Assembly: GCA_013399115.1 (NCBI GenBank)
Contig: VXAA01001233.1
Coordinates: forward strand, 1,126,468 to 1,190,467
DNA: 64,000 bases
Direction: 5' to 3'
From: Anseranas semipalmata
Lineage: Eukaryota; Chordata; Aves; Anseriformes; Anseranatidae
Under the pieces are notes generated by a model that saw nothing but the letters and a program-made list of their open reading frames with translations, made no database searches and was not told the origin of the DNA. Shown here one piece after another: positions 53,701 through 62,157 of the stretch. Positions within the stretch are counted from its first letter, which is position 1. Each line of letters starts with the position of its first letter. The position numbers were made by a program, and so were the translations under genes.

Positions 53701-56700
53701 CCATTTTAATCCCAGGGTCAAGATTAGTGTTCAGATGTGTTCAAAAATTAAACTGAAGAAATGAAGACAGCTGTTAGAAGCTCTCTTAAAGCTCTTACAA
53801 CTGGTAATATAGCCTGTTGCATATACATCACACTCAGCTTCAGTGAAAGCTCTTATATAACTAATGTTTATAAGAAAAGTGTTCAATTTCAGCAAAGATC
53901 ATTAATGGCTACCCCTATAGTTCTGAAACAAGACAGTATCAGAATGAGAAGCTGACATTTTCTCAATTCTATTAATTAATGGATTACACTACTCTGCCCC
54001 AAACATAACCACAGTAATAAACAAAAATGACTTAATACCATACAGCCGTTTTTGAACTTGGTCTCTTTACACTTCACTCGGCTTGCAGTATGCCGTTCAG
54101 AGCAGTATAGATTTAATTCCACTGGGAAAGCAGGGGTACAATCACTATGTAACTGTACATCACATATGTCTTACGAAACCAATGCCTTCATGAAGAGAAA
54201 GCACAAACATGTCCACACAGACATGTCTATGAAGTTTACATGGTAACAAACGTGAAATTATGATTTCACTTGTTCTTTACTAAAAAAAAGAACAAATCTG
54301 TGCAGTTTCTGAGTAACTGAAACCTTTTGTACTTCAACAGCAACATTTCACGTTTCACTATATTCAAGATATTAATATACTCTTCAATACATTAACTTAC
54401 TTGATACCATCATGCAACAGTGTCACTAAGTACTCACCATCTTCCAGGCATAGCTGACATTGTAGGCTTCTTTCCCAATTTCTCTCAGTTTGTTTACATG
54501 CCAGGACAGTGAGGAGTTCACAGGAACCGTAATGATCTGACTGCCCAGGGGAATGCTGTATTGGCAAAAACAACATCCAGCATTTTATTAAACACTGAGA
54601 AAACTCCTAAACAGTACATTTACAAGAAATATCACAAAATATGAAGAGGTCAACTGTTATCTGTCTTCAGTGAACAAAAAGATGTTTGTTTGCTAAAAAT
54701 GTGTTTGTGTACCACCACATTTTGAGCAGAATCTGTCTTTTTCAATGAAAGAAAAAAAAAAAAAGCCTTTCAATTTCTGTTCTGTAGATTCATATAGCAC
54801 ATGATCATAACTCATCATTTCCTGACACAATATTAATACTGGCATGGTCCTCATTTAGTATCTATTTAAACTTAAATTAAGAAAGGCAAGGCAGACTCGA
54901 AATCAGATGTAATTTACAATATCAGCAAGGTTTACATTTACAGAATTGTTCATGCATATCATATTGTATCTTTCTCTATTCTAATGTTGCTTCCTGGCCA
55001 GAAATTTTGAAATTCATGCTTGAAGACAAGAACTCGTCTATTTTAGCAATGTGCCAGTAGAAGGAAGTAAAGTATAACATTGGTCACGGAAGTATAATTT
55101 CTTCAAAGTCTGTAAGACAGAGAGGGAAAGGAGGTGAAGGAAGTTCATCCCCTCAAAAAAAAATTCTTACATGATTATATTTAAAACTAGGAGATACCCA
55201 ATTACAGCTCTAAGCAGAATAATACATGACAACGGACACAGTAAAATTCCTGTATTAACAATCACGTTAATGAGAATTCATTTACTCAAAAATCTCTATC
55301 ATTACATCCTCCTTATATTTAATCAATATTCTCTCCTTTCTATTATCATACCTAAGTGCACAGTGCCTACTTTCTCAACAGGCTACCTAAGCAATGAACT
55401 AACATTAGAAAAAAGCTCCAGAGAACACAGCCTAGTTAAGGCATCCCTCAAGTTGGACAGGTGCTCTATAAGACTCTTCTCTCCCAAAAGTCACTCTCTT
55501 TCTTTCCACTGATTGAAAATCCAGGATGACTGCCTTCCTAATGTCAGTGCTTAACAGCAGGAGTATTCTTCAGGATGCCAGCCACATCAGACACCTCTTT
55601 GGAGGTTTGGGGTTTTTTGTTCATATAATGCTAACCAATTATGATGCTACATTTACTGCACTGCATGAGTTTTATTCAGACAATAAACATGATTCCAACA
55701 CATTTCTTACAGAGATCAAGCTTTCTCATTTGTAAAAGACTCAACTGAGTAAATTTTGACTGTGAGGAAGGGTAGATGGCAACTCAAGGTGAGGAGCTGT
55801 TATGTTAAAACAAATATTCAGATTAGATAAAGGATAAAGAATTGAGATCAAATATTGGAAAATATTCCTGACATGGAAGAGAGATTAGAAAGAATATCCC
55901 TGAGACTGGCTGTGGAAATCTGTGCTTTCCTTAGTTGTGGGGAGGGGCATCATGAAACAGAACTGTTCCACATTTGCAGGAAAAAAATAATCTTCACAAT
56001 TCCAAGTATCCAGCTCTCATAGGAAAAGGAACTTTCATCATCATCGGATATAAAACATATATTCACTTAAAATTCCTCTAAAAATACTTCTAGGGCCCTA
56101 AGGACTACTAACATTTGGACTTGCACCCTAGATTGCTTACCTAAGGATGTTCTGCCGCACCAGCTCAAATTTCGGAATGTTCTCATAATGTATAATATCT
56201 GTGTGAAGTGGTGGCTCAGACAGCAGGTAGGGCCTGGTAAGGGATGGGTGCATAAGAGTGTATCCTAAAAAATAAAGACATACATAGAATGCATTAAGAT
56301 AACTAAGTCCAGAATGAATACTTATAGAGAAAAAAAAAAAGAAGAATACAGTAACTACATACAAGTGCTGCTCAAATTTTACACATTAATAAAAGTGAAC
56401 AAGCAATACTATCATCAAAGAAGTTGCAAAGTAAGAACTTCCTAAGTTGCAAATGAAAGGCAGCTCAAAGAACTGAGCAATAAAAAAAATTTGGGATCAG
56501 AAGAAAACAGCTGAACATGGGTATACACCAGTTTTGCCTTTTGCCCTACACACATAGAAATGTGTAACAACAATTTCAGCAGCAGTAAGCATTTCCACAT
56601 CAAAACTCCAATACAGAAATTTCATGTCATGAATCCACCTATAGTCTCTAGCTGGCTGGCAACTCTCTTGCAAAACTAACCAAACACCACACAATTAATA

Positions 56701-59700
56701 CTTTAATAAACATTATCATTCATTACTTATAGACAATTTAGATACATGAGAATTAAGCATTTACTTTTGATGGCTAATGACCTGAGTGGGAGTAAGAAGA
56801 GATTATTTTAACCAAAAAGTTACCTTTATTATCGATGAGAAATGTGTAGGAACCCAACGAGTCCTGATAATAGGTGACATCTTCCAAGATATATGCAAGA
56901 TTAACATCTACTCCAACAATCCCTAGTAGCAGGTTTCCAAAGTAACATGGTTTACTTACAGTCATTATCAGGCCTTAGAATGAGAGAAATAACAGAAAAA
57001 CATCAGCAATCTCCAGTTAATTACTGGCAGATGAAACAGCATGTGTTTTTATCATTTCAAAACATTATACAGTTAAATTTTATACAGTATTCCTTGCTGA
57101 AATCTGGACAAAAATTGGCGCACCTATGGGGAAGCTGAGCAAGTTATCTGTTGTGTCTGGCTGTTTTTAGCCACTCTCCCCAGTTATTTTCTGTGTTTCT
57201 GATAGTGACCTAAGGTACATTCGAGCAATTTATTAAAATACACAGCACGTTTAATTTTTTTTTTTTAATCAGCCTAGAAGTGTATGCCTTACAAATAAGA
57301 AATGCATTCATATGAAAAGACAAGATATTATTTTGTTCGTTCAACGCTGTCATTTAAAGCAATTACAAAAAAGGAGGGAGTAGGAGGGGAGAGAGAGAGA
57401 ATGTATACCTGTAAAGCAACAATAGAGGTGAATTATTGCTCATCAAATTGCATATTCAGAATATTAAACCTCCTCTGCTTAACTAAATCCCAATATAGCC
57501 ACTGTAACTGGGAATTAAACCCATAATTACACAATGGTTTGAGAAGCAACTCTTGCGCCTGAGGTAAGAACTCTAGGTAATACCTTACTTCTCTTACTTT
57601 CTATTTGGAGACTTTTCCTTCAAACCAATATACAATTCATTTGCATGTATACATATCAAAGTGTACTTAAAAGCTTATGTAAGCCAAACCTTCTCTATTG
57701 CACCATTTCTAATCCTTCTGTTGCTCACAATTTCCATTATACTTGGATATAGCTTTGTGAGAGAATAATAATAAAGTTTAATCACAGAAGTTAGGAAACA
57801 CAGCAAACAGCAAGCACTCTGACTCAAAGCAGATTTACTCAGGAATAGTCTTAAATTTTGTTTTGGGACTCAAAACACAACCTAAACTCAGGTGCCTTTG
57901 AAAACTATTCAGCATAACCCCAAACTACTCCTACATAATAGCCAACACTAAGAATATACAAAGTCTTGAATGAACAAATACAGAATTTGTTACATTGTCA
58001 AAGCAATATAAGATCACCAACGTGATTTCCTAACATCATCGTGATATTTTTCACCTCTCTTTACGGAGCAGTCCGAGAGATATGTCAGGTGAGCTACCCA
58101 GGACCAAGCAGCAGTAAACCCTACAGCTCTGACCTTTCGAATGCATACATCCATGAATATCTACACCTCGATATTCTCCATTATCTGGATGTAGTAGTGA
58201 GATCAGATGAAGTTGAACATACAGTGTTTGTTAATGTAACATCAAGTTTTAAGGTAAAAGGGCAGATCGAGGCACCTTCCACCACATCAACACAAATTAG
58301 ACACTGATGGGAGAACTAGACTGTAGATATCTGCTGCATCAAGGTATCCTTCAGGATGCAATCACAGCCTAGGGAAAAACTGACACCAGGGTTCCACTAA
58401 ATTCAGCGTATGCCTTGCTGCGAGACTGGGGCCATGGACAGCTGGCTCAGGCTTCCTGTTCTGGCCAGTGCTGGGGGCAGCCCAACTCTGCTGAAGCTAA
58501 AGGAAGAGCTAAGGATAGAAAGTTTTGGGCAGCATTTAATTATCTCTGTGCCATTTGCTAAGCTGGTTGCCTTCCCTCTCTTACCAAGGTCTGACTGCCA
58601 CTGCCTGGCATCCCCATCTTCACAGACAGGAGGAGAGAATAAAGGGAATTCCAGCAGGAATGATGACTCAAAAGTCATGTGCATGGCTCCAGAGCAGAGG
58701 AGGAAAGGGAAGCTGAGATAACAAATTTTCTCTCTTCCAGTGTGGGAACCTATGCAATCCTCTGAGTCTATCTGTAAGACCTCAAGCCATATGCAAGAAC
58801 TGAAATAATGAACCCTGCAATGGTGCAGCATGGTCATGGGCGTCATTTCAACGTGGTAAGATTGCTTTGCTCAAGTAGAAAGAATTTCTCTCCACAAATT
58901 AAATTCAGGAATGCTATATATGTTCACATACATAAGAACAAAATCACCCCTGAGAATCCAACCTAAATGTAGCTCACTCCATGTCTTATCACCACTTTTT
59001 TCATAACTAGACCTTCTGCAGATAAAAAGCCTATGGGCATGAAAGGCTAATTTTATATCTACCTTGGAAACATGCCCAGCAGCATCACCTTACAAGACTA
59101 CAGTATATTTAGGAATACGTAAGCAAAAGGGAACCTAATCTCTTAGATTTTTATACCCAATTTCAATGTAAGCACTTACCATCTCCCATTTCATCTGAGA
59201 AAGGCAGACTGAAGACTGCCTCATCAATCATTCGGTTCGGGAGGTTTGTATAGAATCGGCCAACTGTAGTTTCCAGGTTACTCAGCTGGTTTAGGACCAT
59301 CATGCTGCCCTTGATCACAGGCAGGGCTGTTCGATCTGGCACCCCATACTTCACTGAGTTCTGCTCTGCCAGGTCTCGCAGGAAGGCCAGTTCTTTCAAA
59401 CCTGTCACTCCCTCTGAAACCAAGAAATATAAGGGAGGAGACAAAAGAAGCTTACTTTCCATCAAGACTTCTGTATCTTACTCCAAAGTACCGTAAATAC
59501 TAGCAAGTAATGAGCTAGTACAAAATGTAATAAGGTTACCTCTCACATACTCTGACATACACCATGCAAAAATTCAACACACTGTTCATACCACCACTTT
59601 AAACAAAGATTTTTTTTTTTTTTAACAAAGACTTATGTGACCTATAAATCCACAGGACAGCTCTCTGTTCTCCACTGGTGGCTAGTACACGTAAAGAACC

Positions 59701-60583
59701 AGGAGCATATTATACGCCCTTGGAGATAACAGGCTCTATTCTTTAGCTTAAACATTAAAGCCTCACATTTTACATAAGTCCCAGGCTCAATTCCTGCAGG
59801 CAAATCAAAGACTTTTGTACATATTAGGACTCCAATGAGTATTTAAACTTACAGTAAAATGGTATATTAGCTTAAACATTAGTTTCCTTGGCTAGAGTCT
59901 GTGTGCAATTTTCACTAATACAACATATATCCATCTTAGTGAAGAGCTTTGCTGGAAAAAAACACAGGAAGCCAAACTGAGCAAGTGATCTTCATATTTA
60001 ACTTCACTCTTTAAGTTAGGTCCTAAGTATCAAAGCACTTCAGGTTGTTTGATGTTACATTCACGCTCACTGGCTAGCAACTCAAATACAAGTCACATGT
60101 ATGCTATTTTGTGGGAGCAAGAAACACTGGCAATGCCAGGAAGGTTTACAGTTGCAGTAGTTATCAAATGTAATTCAGTCTGGTTTGCACTAGACATTTT
60201 AGGCAAAAATATTTCATACACTGAGCAGCTGCACTTTGATATATAAGCAGATAGTGGCACAGAGTTTTATACATTAAAGAGGCAACATCTGGATACGGCC
60301 TCTGGATTACACGTGCCAAAATCCATTAACAAACTGCTCCCAACAGGGTGTGGGATTACACTTGGATCAGCTTAATAAACTGGCTGTGCTATGAAAGGGA
60401 ATTTTCATCCATTGGAAGGACAACATTTCTCACCATTCATAAGCGCGTAAGTGAGAATCATTACTGAGTTATTGAGGAAACTATTTTCTTCATTGATGAC
60501 ACGTAGAGTAGCCTTTTTATCATCTTCTGAGGAATCTTTCGATGTGATCCCAGCTGAGAGATAAATTATGACCATATCGGTAT
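32477..60583 (-). CDS. CACHD1: CACHD1, VWA and Cache domain containing 1 (partial, 3' 20 coding exons)
   Basis: Twenty exons on the minus strand join in phase from 60583 to the stop at 32477 and encode about 939 residues. In order they give the end of a VWA domain, the Cache region, a cysteine-rich membrane-proximal segment, a single transmembrane helix and a cytoplasmic tail of about 160 residues ending VDAEC. Family knowledge: CACHD1 is a type I membrane protein related to calcium-channel alpha2delta subunits; it has been reported to modulate voltage-gated calcium channels and to bind Wnt receptors. Unlike GPI-anchored alpha2delta proteins, the sequence here shows a true transmembrane segment with a long tail. 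The signal peptide and most of the VWA domain lie outside the window, so the metal-binding MIDAS site cannot be judged. RAVER2 follows about 12.5 kb downstream on the same strand. All splice sites used are GT/AG. Identification rests on recognised protein sequence and agreeing phases and is very secure. Confidence 0.97.
32716..35262. other. CACHD1 last intron
   Basis: About 2.5 kb. The plus strand has a G-rich stretch at 33038-33072 and short A and T tracts. No exon was recognised. Confidence 0.8.
35263..35364 (-). CDS. CACHD1: CACHD1 coding exon: basic cytoplasmic segment
   Basis: 102 nt (34 codons), acceptor cccctag, donor gtaaga. The product is [20 protein letters not shown], then [13 protein letters not shown]. 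The arginine-rich [12 protein letters not shown] run contrasts with the acidic exon before it; SP within it is a possible proline-directed phosphorylation site (inference). Confidence 0.96.
35365..37401. other. CACHD1 introns flanking the 36332-36409 exon
   Basis: Two introns of about 0.97 and 0.99 kb with T tracts near 36238-36251. No other feature is supported; the open frames on both strands at 36736-37054 are short and overlap each other. Confidence 0.75.
36332..36409 (-). CDS. CACHD1: CACHD1 coding exon: acidic cytoplasmic segment
   Basis: 78 nt (26 codons), acceptor tgtgtag, donor gtaagt. It encodes [18 protein letters not shown] followed by SHEDRGI. The length is a multiple of three, and joining 37402 directly to 35364 would keep phase, so this highly charged segment could be a cassette exon; nothing in the sequence shows that it is skipped. 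Confidence 0.95.
37402..37563 (-). CDS. CACHD1: CACHD1 coding exon: transmembrane helix
   Basis: 162 nt, acceptor gatttag, donor gtgagc. The product starts [14 protein letters not shown], continues with the hydrophobic stretch [20 protein letters not shown] and ends [19 protein letters not shown]. The basic cluster straight after the hydrophobic stretch fits the positive-inside rule and places the C-terminus in the cytoplasm. This exon separates CACHD1 from GPI-anchored alpha2delta subunits. Confidence 0.97.
37959..38110 (-). CDS. CACHD1: CACHD1 coding exon: C-terminal cysteine-containing ectodomain
   Basis: 152 nt, acceptor ttttcag, donor gtaact. It encodes [19 protein letters not shown], then [19 protein letters not shown] and YVDDLGAIG. 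DCxGxxDCEWC is the distinctive extracellular cysteine motif near the membrane in alpha2delta-like proteins. Confidence 0.97.
38111..39095. other. CACHD1 intron
   Basis: About 1 kb with a possible CR1 remnant (38815-38850) and a T17C5 tract at 38971-38992. Nothing else supported. Confidence 0.75.
38815..38850 (-). mobile_element. possible old CR1 remnant
   Basis: ttcatagagtcataaagtgt followed by gactggaaag resembles the reverse complement of a CR1 terminus (tcatagaatcatagaatgg type). Very short and diverged; low certainty. Confidence 0.3.
39096..39212 (-). CDS. CACHD1: CACHD1 coding exon: membrane-proximal ectodomain
   Basis: 117 nt, acceptor atatag, donor gtaaag. The product is [19 protein letters not shown], then [19 protein letters not shown]. 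The exon is separated from the preceding one by a 213-nt intron. It completes an Arg codon and passes two bases of a Gly codon to the next exon. Confidence 0.95.
39426..39512 (-). CDS. CACHD1: CACHD1 coding exon: ECECPCECP cysteine cluster
   Basis: 87 nt, acceptor ctgaag, donor gtgaga. It encodes [19 protein letters not shown] followed by TGNLTNAES. Five cysteines in fourteen residues form a compact, probably disulfide-bonded segment. NLT is a potential N-glycosylation site. An alternative AG ten bases inside the exon would break the frame with the preceding exon (which ends with two bases of an Arg codon) and is not used in this model. Confidence 0.93.
39513..40211. other. CACHD1 intron
   Basis: About 0.7 kb of ordinary intronic sequence. 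The adjacent minus-strand open frame that runs into it from the exon at 40212 is a wrong-frame shadow. Confidence 0.8.
40212..40372 (-). CDS. CACHD1: CACHD1 coding exon: cysteine-rich ectodomain
   Basis: 161 nt, acceptor ttctag, donor gtcagc. The coding frame reads [19 protein letters not shown], then [20 protein letters not shown] and [15 protein letters not shown] second frame is also open across this exon and is longer as a plain ORF; it is rejected because only the frame given here joins both neighbours in phase and carries the family sequence. NET is a potential N-glycosylation site. Six cysteines suggest local disulfides. Confidence 0.96.
40373..41595. other. CACHD1 intron
   Basis: About 1.2 kb. 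I searched it for a missing exon and found none needed: the flanking exons join in phase without one. Confidence 0.8.
41596..41712 (-). CDS. CACHD1: CACHD1 coding exon: post-Cache ectodomain
   Basis: 117 nt (39 codons, phase 0 at both ends), acceptor acttag, donor gtaagt. It encodes [20 protein letters not shown], then [20 protein letters not shown] is a potential N-glycosylation site. Being phase-neutral, the exon could be skipped without a frameshift. Confidence 0.96.
41836..41935 (-). CDS. CACHD1: CACHD1 coding exon: Cache strand with [12 protein letters not shown]
   Basis: 100 nt, acceptor gggcag, donor gtctgg (non-consensus after GT). It begins with the last base of an Arg codon and ends on a codon boundary. 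The product is [19 protein letters not shown], then [13 protein letters not shown]. It is too short to stand out as an open frame, but without it the flanking exons do not join in phase. The intron that follows is only 123 nt, the shortest in the gene here. Confidence 0.95.
41936..43903. other. CACHD1 intron
   Basis: About 2 kb with a C11 plus ACAC tract at 43602-43619 and a CR1 remnant at 43799-43851. GC content rises around 42470-42640 but no exon is recognised. Confidence 0.75.
43799..43851 (-). mobile_element. degenerate CR1 3'-end remnant
   Basis: agaatcccagagtaagatag followed by gttggaaagtacctctgggt and cacctggtc resembles the reverse complement of a CR1 3' end with several substitutions. 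It lies in the CACHD1 intron upstream of the exon at 43904-44026, partly antisense to nothing coding. Confidence 0.6.
43904..44026 (-). CDS. CACHD1: CACHD1 coding exon: second Cache region
   Basis: 123 nt, acceptor tttgcag, donor gtaagc. It encodes [20 protein letters not shown], then [35 protein letters not shown] is the strand-turn-helix typical of a Cache module and of the corresponding part of alpha2delta subunits. Confidence 0.97.
44027..47655. other. CACHD1 intron (largest fully contained)
   Basis: About 3.6 kb. It holds a possible CR1 remnant at 45160 and a C11T8 tract at 46025-46043. No exon or gene supported. Confidence 0.75.
45160..45212 (+). mobile_element. possible old CR1 remnant
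   Basis: tagcctgaggctggactgaa then tgacctggtcatgactggg recalls the conserved internal block near the CR1 3' end (gctggactagatgacct type). The match is short, so this could be chance. Confidence 0.35.
47656..47766 (-). CDS. CACHD1: CACHD1 coding exon: second Cache region
   Basis: 111 nt, acceptor tccttag, donor gtaaat. The product is [19 protein letters not shown], then [27 protein letters not shown] is a Cache beta-strand. The exon completes a Trp codon from the previous exon and gives two bases of a Ser codon to the next. Confidence 0.97.
47767..49469. other. CACHD1 intron
   Basis: About 1.7 kb. A slightly GC-rich stretch at 48780-48950 is open on both strands but encodes nothing I recognise. 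Confidence 0.75.
49470..49651 (-). CDS. CACHD1: CACHD1 coding exon: second Cache region
   Basis: 182 nt, acceptor tttgcag, donor gtgagt, beginning on a codon boundary and ending with two bases of a TGG codon. It encodes [37 protein letters not shown] and [27 protein letters not shown] followed by DPTRRQWYL resembles the conserved alpha2delta pattern of Cache strands around a central turn. Confidence 0.97.
49652..50287. other. CACHD1 intron
   Basis: About 0.64 kb. A T17 tract lies at 50024-50040. The two overlapping minus-strand frames here read from this intron into, but out of frame with, the exon at 50288. Confidence 0.8.
50288..50430 (-). CDS. CACHD1: CACHD1 coding exon: second Cache region, start
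   Basis: 143 nt, acceptor ttcttag, donor gtgtgt (weaker than the gtaag/gtgag donors elsewhere in the gene). It encodes [18 protein letters not shown], then [20 protein letters not shown]. Direct joining to the exon at 52969 gives LATLESPTV in phase; an 18-nt candidate microexon lies in the intron between them. Confidence 0.95.
51121..51153. repeat. (AAT)n microsatellite
   Basis: About eleven AAT units, the first with an extra base (aataataaataataataat). Intronic in CACHD1. Confidence 0.9.
51810..51827 (-). other. CACHD1: candidate CACHD1 microexon (18 nt)
   Basis: Eighteen nucleotides lie between a pyrimidine-rich acceptor ending tcactccag and a strong donor gtaagc. The phase (enters after one base, leaves with one base) matches both neighbouring exons exactly. 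Inclusion would change LATLESPTV to a form with six extra residues, DSYTFI, before ESPTV. The exon is not needed for the standard family sequence, so it would be an optional cassette. Confidence 0.3.
52969..53137 (-). CDS. CACHD1: CACHD1 coding exon: ectodomain between Cache regions
   Basis: 169 nt, donor gtaaag. The acceptor is a doubled CAG (tccaggtccag), so use of the second site would drop two residues (Val-Gln) in frame; the first is preferred because VQDTSFIL is the family sequence. The product includes [36 protein letters not shown] and [12 protein letters not shown]. It ends on the first base of a GAG codon completed by the exon at 50430. Confidence 0.94.
53138..56140. other. CACHD1 introns flanking the 54438-54555 exon
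   Basis: Two introns of about 1.3 and 1.6 kb, AT-rich, with an A14 tract near 54751-54764. I see no other feature. Confidence 0.75.
54438..54555 (-). CDS. CACHD1: CACHD1 coding exon: end of first Cache region
   Basis: 118 nt, acceptor aatacag, donor gtgagt, leaving on a codon boundary after AAG ATG. It encodes [18 protein letters not shown] and [11 protein letters not shown]. Two potential N-glycosylation sites (NSS, NVS) agree with an extracellular location. The YAWKM strand pairs with [12 protein letters not shown] of the next exon to close the Cache sheet. Confidence 0.96.
56141..56264 (-). CDS. CACHD1: CACHD1 coding exon: Cache region, continuation
   Basis: 124 nt, acceptor ttttttag, donor gtaagc. 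The product reads [18 protein letters not shown], then [20 protein letters not shown]. The segment after the IDNKG turn, with HPSL followed by a long loop, matches the alpha2delta pattern in which a disordered loop follows the first Cache beta-hairpin. Phase 2 in and 2 out agree with both neighbours. Confidence 0.96.
56265..56823. other. CACHD1 intron
   Basis: About 0.56 kb, ordinary intronic sequence with an A-rich tract at 56329-56341. Nothing else seen. Confidence 0.8.
56824..56973 (-). CDS. CACHD1: CACHD1 coding exon: first Cache region
   Basis: 150 nt, acceptor ctaag (preceded by only a short pyrimidine stretch), donor gtaact. It encodes [34 protein letters not shown] and [10 protein letters not shown]. 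The pattern of two beta-strands, a GVDV turn and a closing IDNKG turn is the typical Cache-type PAS-like core, an extracellular small-ligand-binding fold. The split GGA codon joins it to the next exon. Confidence 0.96.
56974..59179. other. CACHD1 intron
   Basis: About 2.2 kb. The plus- and minus-strand frames at 58403-58846 overlap each other and resemble no known protein. No supported feature. Confidence 0.75.
59180..59413 (-). CDS. CACHD1: CACHD1 coding exon: end of VWA and linker to first Cache region
   Basis: 234 nt, acceptor tttcag, donor gtaagt; splits a GAG codon upstream and a GGC codon downstream. The product includes [35 protein letters not shown] and [12 protein letters not shown]. 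It is the longest internal exon of the gene in this window. The final [11 protein letters not shown] leads into the beta-strand [12 protein letters not shown] of the next exon, the usual VWA to Cache transition in alpha2delta-like proteins. Confidence 0.96.
59414..60433. other. CACHD1 intron
   Basis: About 1 kb with a T14 tract at 59610-59623. Nothing else supported. Confidence 0.75.
60434..60583 (-). CDS. CACHD1: CACHD1 coding exon: C-terminal part of VWA domain
   Basis: 150 nt with acceptor tttttag and donor gtgaga; enters with 2 bases of a split codon and leaves with 1. It encodes [17 protein letters not shown] and later [19 protein letters not shown]. The hydrophobic strand VIIYLSAG is the kind of core beta-strand expected late in a VWA fold. 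NNS is a potential N-glycosylation site. This is the most upstream CACHD1 exon found in the window; no earlier exon was seen between here and base 64000. Confidence 0.95.
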
Positions 60584-62064
60584 CTAAAAAGAATTATAAA
60601 TATAGCAGAAAGTGCATTAGATTTTTAACTCAGGAAAGTATTGTGGTAAGAGTCCTTACATCTGCTTACAAACAAACATATATTGCCAACAGCTTCATTT
60701 GTAAGATTCGCAGGAATCTACAGTGGATAAACACACTGAAGTCTTACGAATTATATCCTTCGTTATTAAATTTCCATTCACATCATTTAACAAACACCTG
60801 TTTGATTCAGTGCCCACCAGCTACCCAGAAGCAATACCGATGGGTTTTGCAGAGCAGACCCCACCCACACATCCTGGCCTGGCTGCAACCAGGCAGGAGC
60901 ACACTCGAGATGAGCATGCAGCGTGCTGCAGAGGCTTCTGTGACTCCATGGATGGAGCTTAATAAAAGCAAAAAACCCACAAGTTTCATCTCCTGACCCC
61001 CTGCTCTTCTTGTGTAATTCTACAGAGTGGAGCTGCGTGCACGGCAGGGTAGCACCTGACTGCATTTCCTACAAGAGAAGCACGCTGTGCTCTCCTGGCC
61101 GTGGCTGCTGCCTGAGCTGTGCAGGGGTTCAGCATCGCAGCCGCTGCTGGGCTCGGGGCCCTCCTCACCTTGCACAGCACTGCTGCACTTCAGGCACTAA
61201 CTGGCAGTACGACAGCTCCAGGACACCACGGGATGAAAGGCACCTTACCTTGTCATGCATTGCAGGTTAGAGCATCATGCCTGAGAAACGCAATGTGACA
61301 TGCAGCCCTTCATCACCGGCTCACTTTGCATGAAGCTGAACACGTTTTTCTAGCTGAGTAAGTTCTATGCGAATGGCCTGCCTCAAAGACTTTGAACTTG
61401 CAAATTCAAATCTTTGCTTACACGCAATCTGATTTCATCGTATTATATCTCAGTATTAGAAGTGTTTTATGCATAATTAAGACACTCGTAGTGATTTGAT
61501 CACACAACACCACATAATCTGAAGCACACAAGGTTAGTTGGTTCTACATCAACTTTGTTGTCCCATCTGTTGTTTTTATGAAATAGTTATGAATGCTTTG
61601 ACTTGTATATTTTGTCCTCATGACTTGAAAAGACCTTCAGCCAGAACTGGGTTTTGACACAAACGACTATGAGGAGCTGTTTGTGGGGAATTTCTGCTGT
61701 ATTTTTTAAGAAGCTAAAGCTAGAAATAAAAGCAAAGCCAGATATTAATACAGTTTTAGCTGTAGTTCAAGGAAAATTGTTCATCTGTTTCCCAGGGTAC
61801 AGCACAGGTATCATACATCACAGCCTGGACATGGTGCTGCTAGGAGCTTTGCTAGCAGCAGTGACACAGTACAGTCCTATGCCCGCATTAGGGACTGGTG
61901 CTAAACAGGGCATCTCACCAGTCAGTAGCTGATTTTCCTATGCTATTTGATACAGCGCACTTCTGATAGCAGGACAAGTCCCTTATGTTTCAGTGACATG
62001 TACCAGTACAGCATGTATCTATCTATCTAGCATGTGTATGTATATATATTTTTTATATATATAT

Positions 62065-62157
62065 GCATAAATAGATACATGTATAAAATAAGTATATACA
62101 TGCATATATATTATATATATGCATAAATATATACATGTATAAAATATGTATATACTG
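62065..62157. repeat. AT-rich tandem repeat, period 56 bp
   Basis: gcataaatagatacatgtat at 62065 recurs as gcataaatatatacatgtat at 62121 with few changes; the surroundings (62041-62160) are TA-repeat-like. About 1.7 copies. Such DNA is often polymorphic and can form cruciforms. Confidence 0.75.
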
